From Polyangiaceae bacterium (GTDB lineage Bacteria; Myxococcota; Polyangia; Polyangiales; Polyangiaceae), in contig JAICTU010000306.1 in NCBI GenBank assembly GCA_025936205.1, forward strand, positions 1 to 11,284: a stretch of DNA of 11,284 bases, written 5' to 3'. This document shows, piece after piece, positions 1 to 6,775 of the stretch. Position 1 is the first letter of the stretch; each line of letters starts with the position of its first letter. A model generated the notes under the pieces. The model worked only from the letters and a program-made list of their open reading frames with translations, did not search any database and was not told the DNA's origin. Made by a program: the position numbers and the translations under genes.

Positions 1-446
<446 letters not shown>

Positions 447-450
<4 letters not shown>

Positions 451-1025
451 GCGCAGGATCTTCGGACTTACAGAAGCTCATTCGCGCGCGCCGCACCGTC
501 CAGGATTACCGGCAGGGCTCCCTGCCGGAGGGCGCGCTGACGCGGGCGCTCGAGGCGGCGACCTCGGCGCCCAACCATCGTATGACGGAGCCCTGGCGCT
601 TCGTGCAGGTGGGGCCACAGGGTCGCCAAGCGCTGTTCGAGATCAGCGCGGACCTCAAGAGCGCGCCGGGAGCTCCGCTGGCCGGGGCGGCGCGCGATCG
701 GCTCGCCGCCAAGATGCTGGTGCCGACAGAGCTGCTGGTGCTCTGCCAGGCCAAGGCAGAGGACCCGGACGTCGCCAAAGAAGATTACGCCGCGGTCGCC
801 TGCGCGGCGTACGCGGCCATGCTATCCCTTTGGAGCGAGGGCATCGGCTCCAAGTGGAGCACGGGGGACGTCACCACGGACGAGCGCACGTATGCTTGTC
901 TGGGGGTGGACCCCGCCCAGCAGGAGATCGTCGGCTTCCTGTGGGTGGGTTTGGATGCGCGAGCCGAGGCGCCGAAGCCCCGGCGGCGCAAAGCGCTGGA
1001 CCAGATCCTGCGCTCGATCCCCTGA
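447..1025 (+). CDS. Nitroreductase family protein, YdjA-like (FMN-dependent)
   Basis: This 192-residue protein fits the small single-domain nitroreductase family, whose members bind FMN and reduce nitro or quinone-like substrates with NAD(P)H; the real substrate is unknown. Visible family marks are RARRTVQDY at residues 13-21 (FMN phosphate loop), [13 protein letters not shown] at 40-52, which is the hallmark of the YdjA branch, and KWSTGDV at 136-142 followed by the conserved GFLWVGL near the C-terminus (163-169). The length is normal for the branch. The start is GTG at 447, inside the end of rpoD, giving a GTGA overlap with its stop; AAGAG at 436-440 is a modest ribosome-binding site. The overlap implies co-transcription and probably translational coupling with rpoD. 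No signal peptide is seen, so it is cytoplasmic. Confidence 0.9.
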
Positions 1026-1033
1026 GGGCTGTT

Positions 1034-1082
1034 CCGCGAAGCCTGAGTCCGCGTTTGCTTCATTAAGCGAACCATTTCGCGG
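1034..1082 (+). other. Possible mRNA fold after the nitroreductase gene
   Basis: CCGCGAA (1034-1040) and TTCGCGG (1076-1082) are perfect inverted copies. Between them, 1054-1060 pairs with 1065-1071 (seven pairs, one of them G-U) around the loop catt. The fold could end or stabilise the rpoD-nitroreductase message, but no T-run follows, so it is not a classical intrinsic terminator. The outer arms are short and 35 bases apart. Confidence 0.25.
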
Positions 1083-1109
1083 CTGGTTTGTGCAGCCCTC
1101 TCAATAATG

Positions 1110-1134
1110 CGTGCATACTGCTCTGGTATGCACG
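1110..1134. promoter_or_regulatory. Perfect 9-bp inverted repeat upstream of the 888-residue gene (operator or leader hairpin)
   Basis: CGTGCATAC (1110-1118) and GTATGCACG (1126-1134) are exact inverted copies around a 7-base centre (1119-1125). The 25-bp size and spacing suit a dimeric DNA-binding repressor, and the repeat ends 40 bases before the GTG start of the downstream gene, where an operator would be expected. It is AT-richer than its surroundings. It could instead form an RNA hairpin, but no T-run follows. I found no convincing -35/-10 pair around it. Confidence 0.5.
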
Positions 1135-1165
1135 TTGAATTGCGCTCGCGAGGCGCTCTGTCTGT

Positions 1166-1170
1166 GGAGG
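1166..1170 (+). promoter_or_regulatory. Ribosome-binding site GGAGG that sets the start at 1175
   Basis: GGAGG lies four bases before GTG at 1175. The next in-frame start, ATG at 1196, has no such site at a usable distance, and an in-frame stop at 1136-1138 limits extension upstream. The spacing of four bases is short, so a start at 1196 (seven residues shorter) is not fully excluded. Confidence 0.6.
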
Positions 1171-1174
1171 GCTC

Positions 1175-3841
1175 GTGGGCTGGCTGCGCGAGCTGATGAG
1201 CTCTGCAGAGCCCCCGGTGACGGGCTACGGCGAGCTCGCCCGGCGGACCCTGCAACACCCCGATTGGCCCGACGACACGCGGCCCCAGCCGCGCTCCCTG
1301 GCAGCTCTCTTCAGCAAGCTCGACCGGAGCCAGGAGCTGGAGTGGCTCGCCGAGCGGGACGCCGTGCAGCGTGCCCTCGCGCTCACCCTCGGCTGCTCGC
1401 TGGAGGCGGTGCGCGGCCCGCTGGAGGCGGTGCTGGAGACGCCCGAGACCCGCCGGCTGCGGCTCGAGGACCTCCCCTTCGCCAGACCCTTCGACTTCCT
1501 CGAGGAGCAACTGCCGCCGGGCATTCCGGAGCTGGCCACCCGCCCCTCGGCCTGGAATCGCACCTGGTGGCTGGCGCCGTCCGGCAGCGGGCGGACACTG
1601 ACCGGCCGCTGGCTGGCGACGCGCGGTCTGGCGGTGCATGTGTGCGCGCGCACCTGGGCGGAGGCGGCGGCGAAGCTTCCCGAGGCCGGCGCCACGTTCG
1701 TGGAGCTGGAGCGAGCCGATAGCCTGCCCAGCTTCGAGGCGCGGCCGCTGCGTGCCGACGTGCTGATCGCCGCTCCGGCCCTTCCCCCCTCGCCCCCGGA
1801 TGGCTCGAAGCGGGAGCCCTGGCGCGTGATCGAGTCTCCGTCTCCGGAGCAGTTCCTCAGCCCGCTCCTGGAGTGGGTTCAAGCCCGGCTGCCGGAAGAC
1901 GGGGCGTTCGACGCGGCCGCCGCGCGCGACTGGCTGGAGGGACCGCTGGGCGAAGGCCTGCTGCCGAGCCTGGGAGCGCTGCTCGGGGTGTGCGGGCTGC
2001 TCGACGCGCAGGGCCTGCGCGCCTGCAAGGACAAGAGCCTGCTGGAGCTGGCCGCGGCCTTCGTGCACGAGCGGCTCGAGCAGGCCAGCGGCAAGGGCAG
2101 CGCCGAAGCGCAATGGCTGAAGCACGCCGGCTTCAACGTGCTGGTCCAGCTCGCGGAGGAGGTGCTGACCCGCGGCGAGCAGCCCTGGGACGTCGCGCGC
2201 ACGCAAGACGAGTGGATCGCGCTGGTCCCGGCCGACCTGCGCGACAAGGGGCCGGGTGCCTATCGCATCGTGCGGGCGCTGGCGGACGCGCGGCTGCTGC
2301 GCGCGCGCGGCGCCCAGGGAGGGCTCGCGATCGCGCCCTCGTTTCTGCGCCACGCCGCCCTGCGGCGCGCCCGCGAGCAACTGGTGCGCGAGGCCTCGCC
2401 GTTCAGCTGGGGCGAGGCGTTGCTGCGGCCGCACGCGGCGGCAGGCATCCTGGAGGCCCTGGACGCGCGCCTGGCGGAGGACGACTTCATCCTCGCCGAG
2501 AGCCTGTTCGATCTCGAGCTCTCCGCGCAGCCCGCCCTGGTCGCCGCCGCTGAGGCGGTGTTCGTCTGTCTGGGCTTGCAGGTGCTGGACGGCGCGAAGG
2601 TGCCGCGCGACTACCTGACCCAGATCTGGAACGAGCAGCTCAGCTGGATCGTCGATCTGGAGGGCGAAGCCGAGCTGCCGAAGCCGCGCCTCCTGTGCTG
2701 GGAAGGTAGCTCGCGCGCCTCGATCCTCGCCAATCCCCTGGTATGGAGCCTGGCCGCGCTCGCGATCTCCGAGCGCCTGGGCGCGGCCCAGGGCGGGCGC
2801 CACGCCGTGCTGCGCCCCTGGGCGCAGGAGCTGACGAACCCCAAGCTGCTGCGCTTGCTGGACGCGATCCACGCTTGCCTGCTGCGTCCGGAAATCGCCT
2901 GCTTCGAGTGGAGCGTGCGCGCCTTCGCGCTGATCGGCAGGTTGTACAACACGGCTCCGGGCAAGCACGACGTGTCGAACGTGCACGCGCTGGCCAAGCC
3001 GGCGTTCGTGGTCCGGCAGTTCCTGAATGACCGCCAGACGGTGGCGGTGGAGTTGCTGGGGCCGCACGCGCTCGAGGCGCGCGCGCTGCGCCATGAAGGC
3101 GAGACCCGCGCCGTGGACTGGCCGCAGCTCGCGGAAGCCGCCTGGCGCGACTGGCGCCGCCGCGGCTGCTCGCCGGCGGCGGAGGGCTGGTTTGCTCCGA
3201 ACAGCCCGTGCAGCGAGTTGCTCTGGCCGCACTTGCCGCCCGACGTGCTGGATGCGGTCTGGTCACGCTGGGGCGATGAGCCCTGGCCGCTGCATCGCTG
3301 GGGCTCCGTGCAGTGGCTCGCCTTTGCCGAACGCTGGCCGCGGCAGTACCCGCGCCACCCGGCTTCACCGAACTGGGCGCTGGCGCTCGAGCGACTGGAC
3401 GAGCCCAGCCTGGAGCGCGTGCTCGGCGACAACCAGCTGTGGGGCGCCGGCGCTCCTTTGAGCCCGCGCCTGTCGGCGATCCTCTGGCGCCGCGCGCCGC
3501 GCGGCATGCTGGCTCAGCTGCTCACGCGCATCGAAGCGCACGACGCCGACAGCGTCGGCCGCTGCCTGAGCGGAGCGCCGCCCGAGGTGGATCCCGAGCT
3601 CTTGCCAGCGCTCTCGAACGCGCTCGCGCAGCGGACCGTGCGCCGCCAGGTGCTCGAGGAGACCCGTCGCTGGATCAGCCGACGGGTGGAAACCCGCTCG
3701 CCACACTGGCGAGAAGCGTATGCCTTGTTCGCGACGCTGGAGGAGCGCGTGGCGCGCTCGGTGCGTGCGCGCGGCTCCCTGCCCGCCGCAGTCGCCGAGC
3801 CGCGCGACGGCAAACGCGACCCCGTGAACAAGGGCGTGTGA
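1175..3841 (+). CDS. Large protein of unknown function with a degenerate P-loop, possibly STAND/NACHT-like
   Basis: I do not recognise this 888-residue protein. Residues 1-90 look like a small helical domain containing ARRTLQHPDWPDDTRPQPRS and an LFSKLD motif. Residues about 130-205 read like the start of a P-loop NTPase: a hydrophobic strand (TWWL), then APSGSGRT at 134-141, where Walker A would be GxxxxGK[ST]. The first G is A and the lysine is R, so nucleotide hydrolysis is doubtful. Strands AVHVCA, ATFVELE and DVLIAAPA (195-202) follow, without a clear acidic Walker B. The remaining 650 residues are Leu/Ala/Trp/Arg-rich and look helical, perhaps a solenoid; a Trp-rich stretch lies at about 665-730. 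There is no signal peptide or membrane segment, so it is probably cytoplasmic. It stands alone behind a strong ribosome-binding site and an operator-like repeat. A sensor-type STAND role is a guess; that it is a real coding gene is well supported by the protein-like frame and motifs. Confidence 0.85.
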   Translation: MGWLRELMSSAEPPVTGYGELARRTLQHPDWPDDTRPQPRSLAALFSKLDRSQELEWLAERDAVQRALALTLGCSLEAVRGPLEAVLETPETRRLRLEDLPFARPFDFLEEQLPPGIPELATRPSAWNRTWWLAPSGSGRTLTGRWLATRGLAVHVCARTWAEAAAKLPEAGATFVELERADSLPSFEARPLRADVLIAAPALPPSPPDGSKREPWRVIESPSPEQFLSPLLEWVQARLPEDGAFDAAAARDWLEGPLGEGLLPSLGALLGVCGLLDAQGLRACKDKSLLELAAAFVHERLEQASGKGSAEAQWLKHAGFNVLVQLAEEVLTRGEQPWDVARTQDEWIALVPADLRDKGPGAYRIVRALADARLLRARGAQGGLAIAPSFLRHAALRRAREQLVREASPFSWGEALLRPHAAAGILEALDARLAEDDFILAESLFDLELSAQPALVAAAEAVFVCLGLQVLDGAKVPRDYLTQIWNEQLSWIVDLEGEAELPKPRLLCWEGSSRASILANPLVWSLAALAISERLGAAQGGRHAVLRPWAQELTNPKLLRLLDAIHACLLRPEIACFEWSVRAFALIGRLYNTAPGKHDVSNVHALAKPAFVVRQFLNDRQTVAVELLGPHALEARALRHEGETRAVDWPQLAEAAWRDWRRRGCSPAAEGWFAPNSPCSELLWPHLPPDVLDAVWSRWGDEPWPLHRWGSVQWLAFAERWPRQYPRHPASPNWALALERLDEPSLERVLGDNQLWGAGAPLSPRLSAILWRRAPRGMLAQLLTRIEAHDADSVGRCLSGAPPEVDPELLPALSNALAQRTVRRQVLEETRRWISRRVETRSPHWREAYALFATLEERVARSVRARGSLPAAVAEPRDGKRDPVNKGV

Positions 3842-4050
3842 AACACCCGGATCACTGCGATGTGACAGATCGCCGCGCTCGCTGGCTGCAAAACTTTCCG
3901 GCAACACTTCGCGCGAACCGATCGCGAAAATGCCTGCTGAAAGGCTGCGATTGGAAAAGAACGTGCGCGCTGCAAGCTCGAGTAACCCGCCAGGGTGTAG
4001 GCAAGATCACACCATTGACAAGGCAGCGCGGGACGCGGTTTCTATCGGTC
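3842..4050. other. Spacer between the 888-residue gene and the lipoprotein gene
   Basis: No convincing gene lies in these 209 bases, which are visibly AT-richer than the flanking coding DNA. They hold the palindrome TTCGCGCGAA at 3908-3917, with a further CGCGAA at 3923-3928, and a TTGACA box at 4015-4020 near the lipoprotein start. No clear terminator for the 888-residue gene was found; the only small stem (3932-3935 with 3942-3945) has four pairs and no T-run. Confidence 0.5.
4015..4045 (+). promoter_or_regulatory. Possible promoter of the lipoprotein gene
   Basis: TTGACA at 4015-4020 is a perfect sigma-70 -35 hexamer. The -10 is weak: TTCTAT at 4040-4045 matches three of six positions with a 19-base spacer. 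If used, transcription would begin close to the ATG at 4051, giving a nearly leaderless message, which would fit the lack of a ribosome-binding site there. A chance TTGACA remains possible. Confidence 0.3.
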
Positions 4051-4926
4051 ATGCAGACGGCTCGGACCCGCGCATGGCTGTCGATGTCGCTAGCAGCCAT
4101 CTCGCTGACGGCCCTGTCGTTTGCGGGAGTCTTGTCGCTCGCGGGCTGCGGCTCGGATCCGGCAGCGAAGCACGCGGCGTCCGCGCGCGACGTCGATCAC
4201 GAAAGCGCGGAGGCGGACTCGGAAGTGCTCGCCGCCCGTTCCAAGCGCAAGGCAGACACCACGCCGGAGCGCCGGGAGCGCAAGGCGCACGCGCAGGTGG
4301 TCGACGAGGTGAGCGCTGCCGAGGCGATGTTGCCCGAGGGGTGCGGGGACGGCGAGCAAGACTGCCTGCCGCCGCAGCAGTGGGTCGACAAGCTGTGCGG
4401 CGGCGTCCACCCGGAGCTGGCGCTGCACATGTTCCGCGGCGGCTCGCCGTGGAAGCGCCTGTACTCGCGCGCCACGGCGCCCGCCTTCAACGGAACCGGC
4501 GGGCCATCGCTCTCGGACGAGCGCGTACAGCGAGGGGAAGAGCTGATCGCGCTGCGCCGCAACAGCGACGCCAAGCGTTCGAACGCCGGCGAGATGAGCG
4601 TGGGCGACACCGCGGGCTACGATCTGCTGCGCTGGAACGGCAGCTGCGTGACGCTGCACGACGGCGAGTTCAGCCGCAAGCCGCCGCGCCGCCGGGCAGC
4701 CCACGCGCGCGTCGACTGGCGAGCGCTCGGCGACCGCGTGCAAGACACTCTGCGTGAAGACGAGTTCGTCAGCCGTGCCCTGATCGCGCGCCGCAAGGAG
4801 TGCCGTGGCATCACGCTCGGCAGCGTCACGCGCAAGTGCGTCGAGCAAGAGAAGTCGCTGATCAAGGCCGTGGTCGACTACGTGCGCGCCGGCGGCGAGC
4901 TGCCCGAGCCCAGCGAGAGCCTGTAG
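4051..4926 (+). CDS. Putative lipoprotein with cysteine-containing domain, function unknown
   Basis: The 291-residue product begins with a clear type II signal peptide: basic residues R5 and R7, a hydrophobic core at 9-29, and lipobox L30-A31-G32-C33. C33 would be lipidated and the protein anchored in the cell envelope. Glycine rather than aspartate follows the cysteine, which under E. coli rules favours the outer membrane. Residues 34-95 are a charged, Ala-rich linker. The remaining part has six cysteines (98, 105, 116, 199, 251, 263), which could form three disulfides, and a compact beta-like segment around 185-205 (MSVGDTAGYDLLRWNGSC). I recognise no named domain. The start is chosen because the signal peptide begins there; upstream the same frame is open but overlaps the 888-residue gene and is not protein-like. 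No Shine-Dalgarno sequence is visible. A GC hairpin follows the stop at once. Confidence 0.85.
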   Translation: MQTARTRAWLSMSLAAISLTALSFAGVLSLAGCGSDPAAKHAASARDVDHESAEADSEVLAARSKRKADTTPERRERKAHAQVVDEVSAAEAMLPEGCGDGEQDCLPPQQWVDKLCGGVHPELALHMFRGGSPWKRLYSRATAPAFNGTGGPSLSDERVQRGEELIALRRNSDAKRSNAGEMSVGDTAGYDLLRWNGSCVTLHDGEFSRKPPRRRAAHARVDWRALGDRVQDTLREDEFVSRALIARRKECRGITLGSVTRKCVEQEKSLIKAVVDYVRAGGELPEPSESL

Positions 4927-4941
4927 CCGCCGGCGCGGCGG
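4927..4941 (+). terminator. GC hairpin directly after the lipoprotein stop codon
   Basis: CCGCCG (4927-4932) pairs perfectly with CGGCGG (4936-4941) around the loop gcg, starting at the base after TAG. There is no T-run, so it would act as a message-end stabiliser or as a weak or factor-assisted terminator rather than as a standard intrinsic terminator. Confidence 0.4.
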
Positions 4942-5009
4942 CACGCGAGCTCGAGCGCCACGGGCCTCGACCGTGAGCACGGGTGGGGCCGCCAGGCTTT
5001 TCTGTGGAA

Positions 5010-5120
5010 TTTTCAGGGCCGGGCCTCCGCCGCGCGGCAACGACGACCCCTCGGGGCGCCTCACGGCCATACCCCTGCGCGGCTCCGCTCCGCGCGTACG
5101 GCAGAGGCCCGGCCTGAGGA
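5010..5120. repeat. Long imperfect inverted repeat enclosing a second hairpin (structured RNA or palindromic repeat element)
   Basis: Bases 5017-5027 are an exact inverted copy of 5104-5114 (11 bp). The stem continues inward past one mismatch (5028/5103) with four more pairs (5029-5032 with 5099-5102), and outward past a bulged G5016 with 5010-5015 against 5115-5120, using two G-U pairs. That makes about 21 pairs. Inside the 66-base loop, GCGCGG (5077-5082) pairs with CCGCGC (5090-5095). GC-rich DNA forms stems easily, but an arm of this length in a non-coding region is unlikely to be mere composition. It may be an RNA element, or a dispersed palindromic repeat; the two cannot be separated from one copy. 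Confidence 0.5.
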
Positions 5121-5176
5121 ATCGCTGCGAACCGGGCGCGAGCGCCCGCCCTCTCGAGGGCTTACCTCCAACTCTT

Positions 5177-5201
5177 CCGCTCGCGGCGGTCTTCTTTTTT
5201 T
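5177..5201 (+). terminator. Possible intrinsic terminator with seven T
   Basis: CCGC (5177-5180) pairs with GCGG (5186-5189) around a five-base loop, followed by TCTTC and T7 at 5195-5201, the only such T-run in the window. The stem is short but the T tract is strong for such GC-rich DNA. It lies 250 bases past the lipoprotein stop and just after the structured element, so it could end a longer lipoprotein transcript or a separate small RNA. Confidence 0.4.
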
Positions 5202-5212
5202 GTCGATCGTCA

Positions 5213-5228
5213 TGTTCCATGTGGAACT
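5213..5228. promoter_or_regulatory. parS-like palindrome (candidate ParB-binding site)
   Basis: The bases TGTTCCATGTGGAACT match the widely conserved chromosomal parS sequence TGTTCCACGTGGAACA at 14 of 16 positions. The differences are the central C to T (5220) and the last base. Six-base arms GTTCCA and TGGAAC are perfect inverted copies. ParB binds parS as a dimer and spreads along DNA during chromosome segregation. The changed centre (CATGTG instead of CACGTG) may weaken binding. It is alone in this window and no parA or parB is near, so it could be an outlying parS, a site for another dimeric regulator of the downstream gene, or chance. Confidence 0.45.
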
Positions 5229-5466
5229 TCACTTCGCGCGAAAAACCCACGAGCTCCTCGCAGCGCGAGCTTGAAAACGAACGCGGTCCGCTCAGCGAGT
5301 CGTCGGTGGGCTGTCCTGATGTGCATGGGGACGTGAGGGACCGAGCCCTGATCTTCGAGTTCCGTACCAGGTCGGCACGTTTGCACGAGTTCTGCACGGA
5401 GCTTCCTGGGCTTCTCCACGGGAGCCCTGGATCGCCCCCGCTAGACTTTGTGTTGAACCCTTACAC

Positions 5467-5470
5467 GGAG
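5467..5470 (+). promoter_or_regulatory. Ribosome-binding site GGAG that sets the start at 5477
   Basis: GGAG lies six bases before ATG at 5477, an ideal distance, and the encoded N-terminus then places a membrane segment at residues 7-27 as in CreD proteins. This decides against the much longer open frame upstream. Confidence 0.75.
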
Positions 5471-5476
5471 CAACAG

Positions 5477-6775
5477 ATGGCGGGTGCAGTGCGGATCGGC
5501 ATGATTTTCGCGGTGTTTGTGCTGGCCAGTATCGCCTGGCTGATCTTGGCGGGCGTGACCGAGCATCGCTCGAGCGAGCAGAGCTCCGTGCTCGACGAGC
5601 GCGTGGGCGGGCTCTGGGGCAATGCCCAGACCCAGACGCCGCCTGTACTCAGCGCGGAGTGGACCAGCAACGAGAGGGTGCGCAGCACGGAGCAACAGAA
5701 CGGCAAACAGGTCGATGTGGTGCGGATCGAGGCCGTGCCCCACTCCCAACCGGTGAGTCTCGACTCGACCAACGTGGACGTGGAGCTGCGCTCCGATCTG
5801 CGCCGCAAGGGCTTGATCTGGTTCTCGCTCTACGATGTGAAGTTTCGTGGCGTGTGGCGCTACCAGCACCGGCTCGACCTGCCGACGCAGCTCGCTGTGG
5901 AGTTTCGCTTCCCGGATGCGGCCGGGGTCTATGACAACTTCAGCTTCCTGGTGGACGGGAAAGAATTCGCGACCACGAGCACCGTTGACAAGGGCGCGGT
6001 GCGCGCCCTGGTGCCGGTCAAGCCCGGTCAAGAAGTGCAGATCGCGGTCAGCTATCAGAGCCGCGGGCGCGATCGCTGGGCATATGCGCCCGCGGATGGC
6101 GTGGCCGTGCTGCAGGACTTCGCGTTGCAGCTGCGCACCGACTTTCCGGACATCGACTTCCCCCCGCAGTCCCTGTCACCCTCGGAACGAGCGCGCGCTG
6201 GTTCGGGCCACGCGCTGGTCTGGCGCTTCGCGCATCTGGTCACGGGTCAGTCGATCGGCATGGTCACGCCGCAGCGGCTGCAACCGGGACAGCTCGCGGG
6301 CGAGCTGGCACTGTCCGCGCCGATCTCGCTCGGCTTCTTCTTCGCGGTGATCTTCCTGCTGGCCACGCTGCGTCAGATCGAAATCCATCCGCTGAACTAT
6401 CTACTGCTGGCCGGGGCCTTCTTCGCCTTTCACCTGCTGTTCGCGTACACGGCGGACCGCTTGCCGGTGGAGGCCGCCTTTGCGCTGGCGAGCGGCGTGA
6501 GCATCGTGCTCGTCGTGAGCTACTTGCGGCTGGTGGTCTCGAACCGCTTCGCGTTCGTGGAGGCAGCACTGGCTCAGCTGGTGTATCTGGTCGGCTTCTC
6601 GCTCGCCCACTTCTGGCAGGGGCTGACCGGGTTGACGGTGACGGTGCTCGCCGTGCTCACCCTGGCCATGGTGATGCAGCTCACGGGGCGGCTGCGCTGG
6701 AGTGAAGTGCTAGCGCCCGGAGGGCGCCCAGAAAACAAGGAAGGACCGCGGAGCAGCCCGAAGGTTGTCCCGTGA
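5477..6775 (+). CDS. creD: CreD-like inner-membrane protein
   Basis: The 432-residue protein has the CreD (Cet) family layout: one N-terminal membrane helix (7-27), a large extracytoplasmic domain (about 28-280), then five closely packed helices (about 283-303, 307-325, 332-354, 360-381, 383-403). The family's strong mark, IHPLNYLLLAGAFFAF, lies between helices 2 and 3, as does the mid-domain pattern LRRKGLIWFSLYDVKFRG. E. coli CreD is about 450 residues, so length is normal. In E. coli creD is induced by the CreBC two-component system and affects colicin E2 tolerance and envelope integrity; its molecular action is unknown. No creB or creC is in the window. The last codons and the stop lie within the left arm of an inverted repeat shared with the converging gene, so the C-terminal PKVVP is set by that repeat. 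Family placement is firm, orthology less so. Confidence 0.85.
   Translation: MAGAVRIGMIFAVFVLASIAWLILAGVTEHRSSEQSSVLDERVGGLWGNAQTQTPPVLSAEWTSNERVRSTEQQNGKQVDVVRIEAVPHSQPVSLDSTNVDVELRSDLRRKGLIWFSLYDVKFRGVWRYQHRLDLPTQLAVEFRFPDAAGVYDNFSFLVDGKEFATTSTVDKGAVRALVPVKPGQEVQIAVSYQSRGRDRWAYAPADGVAVLQDFALQLRTDFPDIDFPPQSLSPSERARAGSGHALVWRFAHLVTGQSIGMVTPQRLQPGQLAGELALSAPISLGFFFAVIFLLATLRQIEIHPLNYLLLAGAFFAFHLLFAYTADRLPVEAAFALASGVSIVLVVSYLRLVVSNRFAFVEAALAQLVYLVGFSLAHFWQGLTGLTVTVLAVLTLAMVMQLTGRLRWSEVLAPGGRPENKEGPRSSPKVVP

Larger units (their letters stand above)
4927..5476. other. 550-base non-coding region rich in secondary structure
   Basis: No protein-like gene is seen on either strand. The + frame leading into the CreD-like gene is open from 4973, but its translation is low-complexity and unlike CreD N-termini; the - frame across it is equally unconvincing. 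In order the region holds the hairpin at 4927-4941, the long inverted repeat 5010-5120, a 7-bp hairpin (CGGGCGC 5133-5139 with GCGCCCG 5142-5148), a 5-bp hairpin (5148-5152 with 5157-5161), a hairpin plus T7 (5177-5201), a parS-like site (5213-5228), the palindrome TTCGCGCGAA (5233-5242), and three GCACG copies at 5375, 5383 and 5394. After 5202 the sequence is less GC-rich and looks like a promoter region for the CreD-like gene; TAGACT at 5442-5447 could be a -10 box, without a clear -35. Confidence 0.6.

Noticed and set aside
785..3232. Open frame of 815 codons on the - strand opposite the nitroreductase and 888-residue genes
   Set aside because: Its translation is low-complexity (Arg, Gln, Ala, Gly), has no recognisable motif, and lies opposite frames with clear protein features; such antisense frames arise from high GC.
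3852..3865. ATCAC and GTGAC separated by six bases, resembling a CRP-type site
   Set aside because: The half-sites are in reversed order relative to TGTGA-N6-TCACA and only four bases pair.
3313..4050. Upstream extension of the lipoprotein frame to make a 537-residue protein
   Set aside because: The extension overlaps the end of the 888-residue gene, is not protein-like, and would put the signal peptide and lipobox in the middle.
4090..5397. 435-codon open frame on the - strand across the lipoprotein gene and the gap
   Set aside because: It runs antisense to a clear lipoprotein gene, is Arg/Ala-rich and has no motif or plausible start region.
4973..5476. 168-residue N-terminal extension of the CreD-like protein
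   Set aside because: The extension is compositionally unlike protein and unlike CreD N-termini; GGAG six bases before 5477 and the membrane helix at residue 7 support the shorter start.
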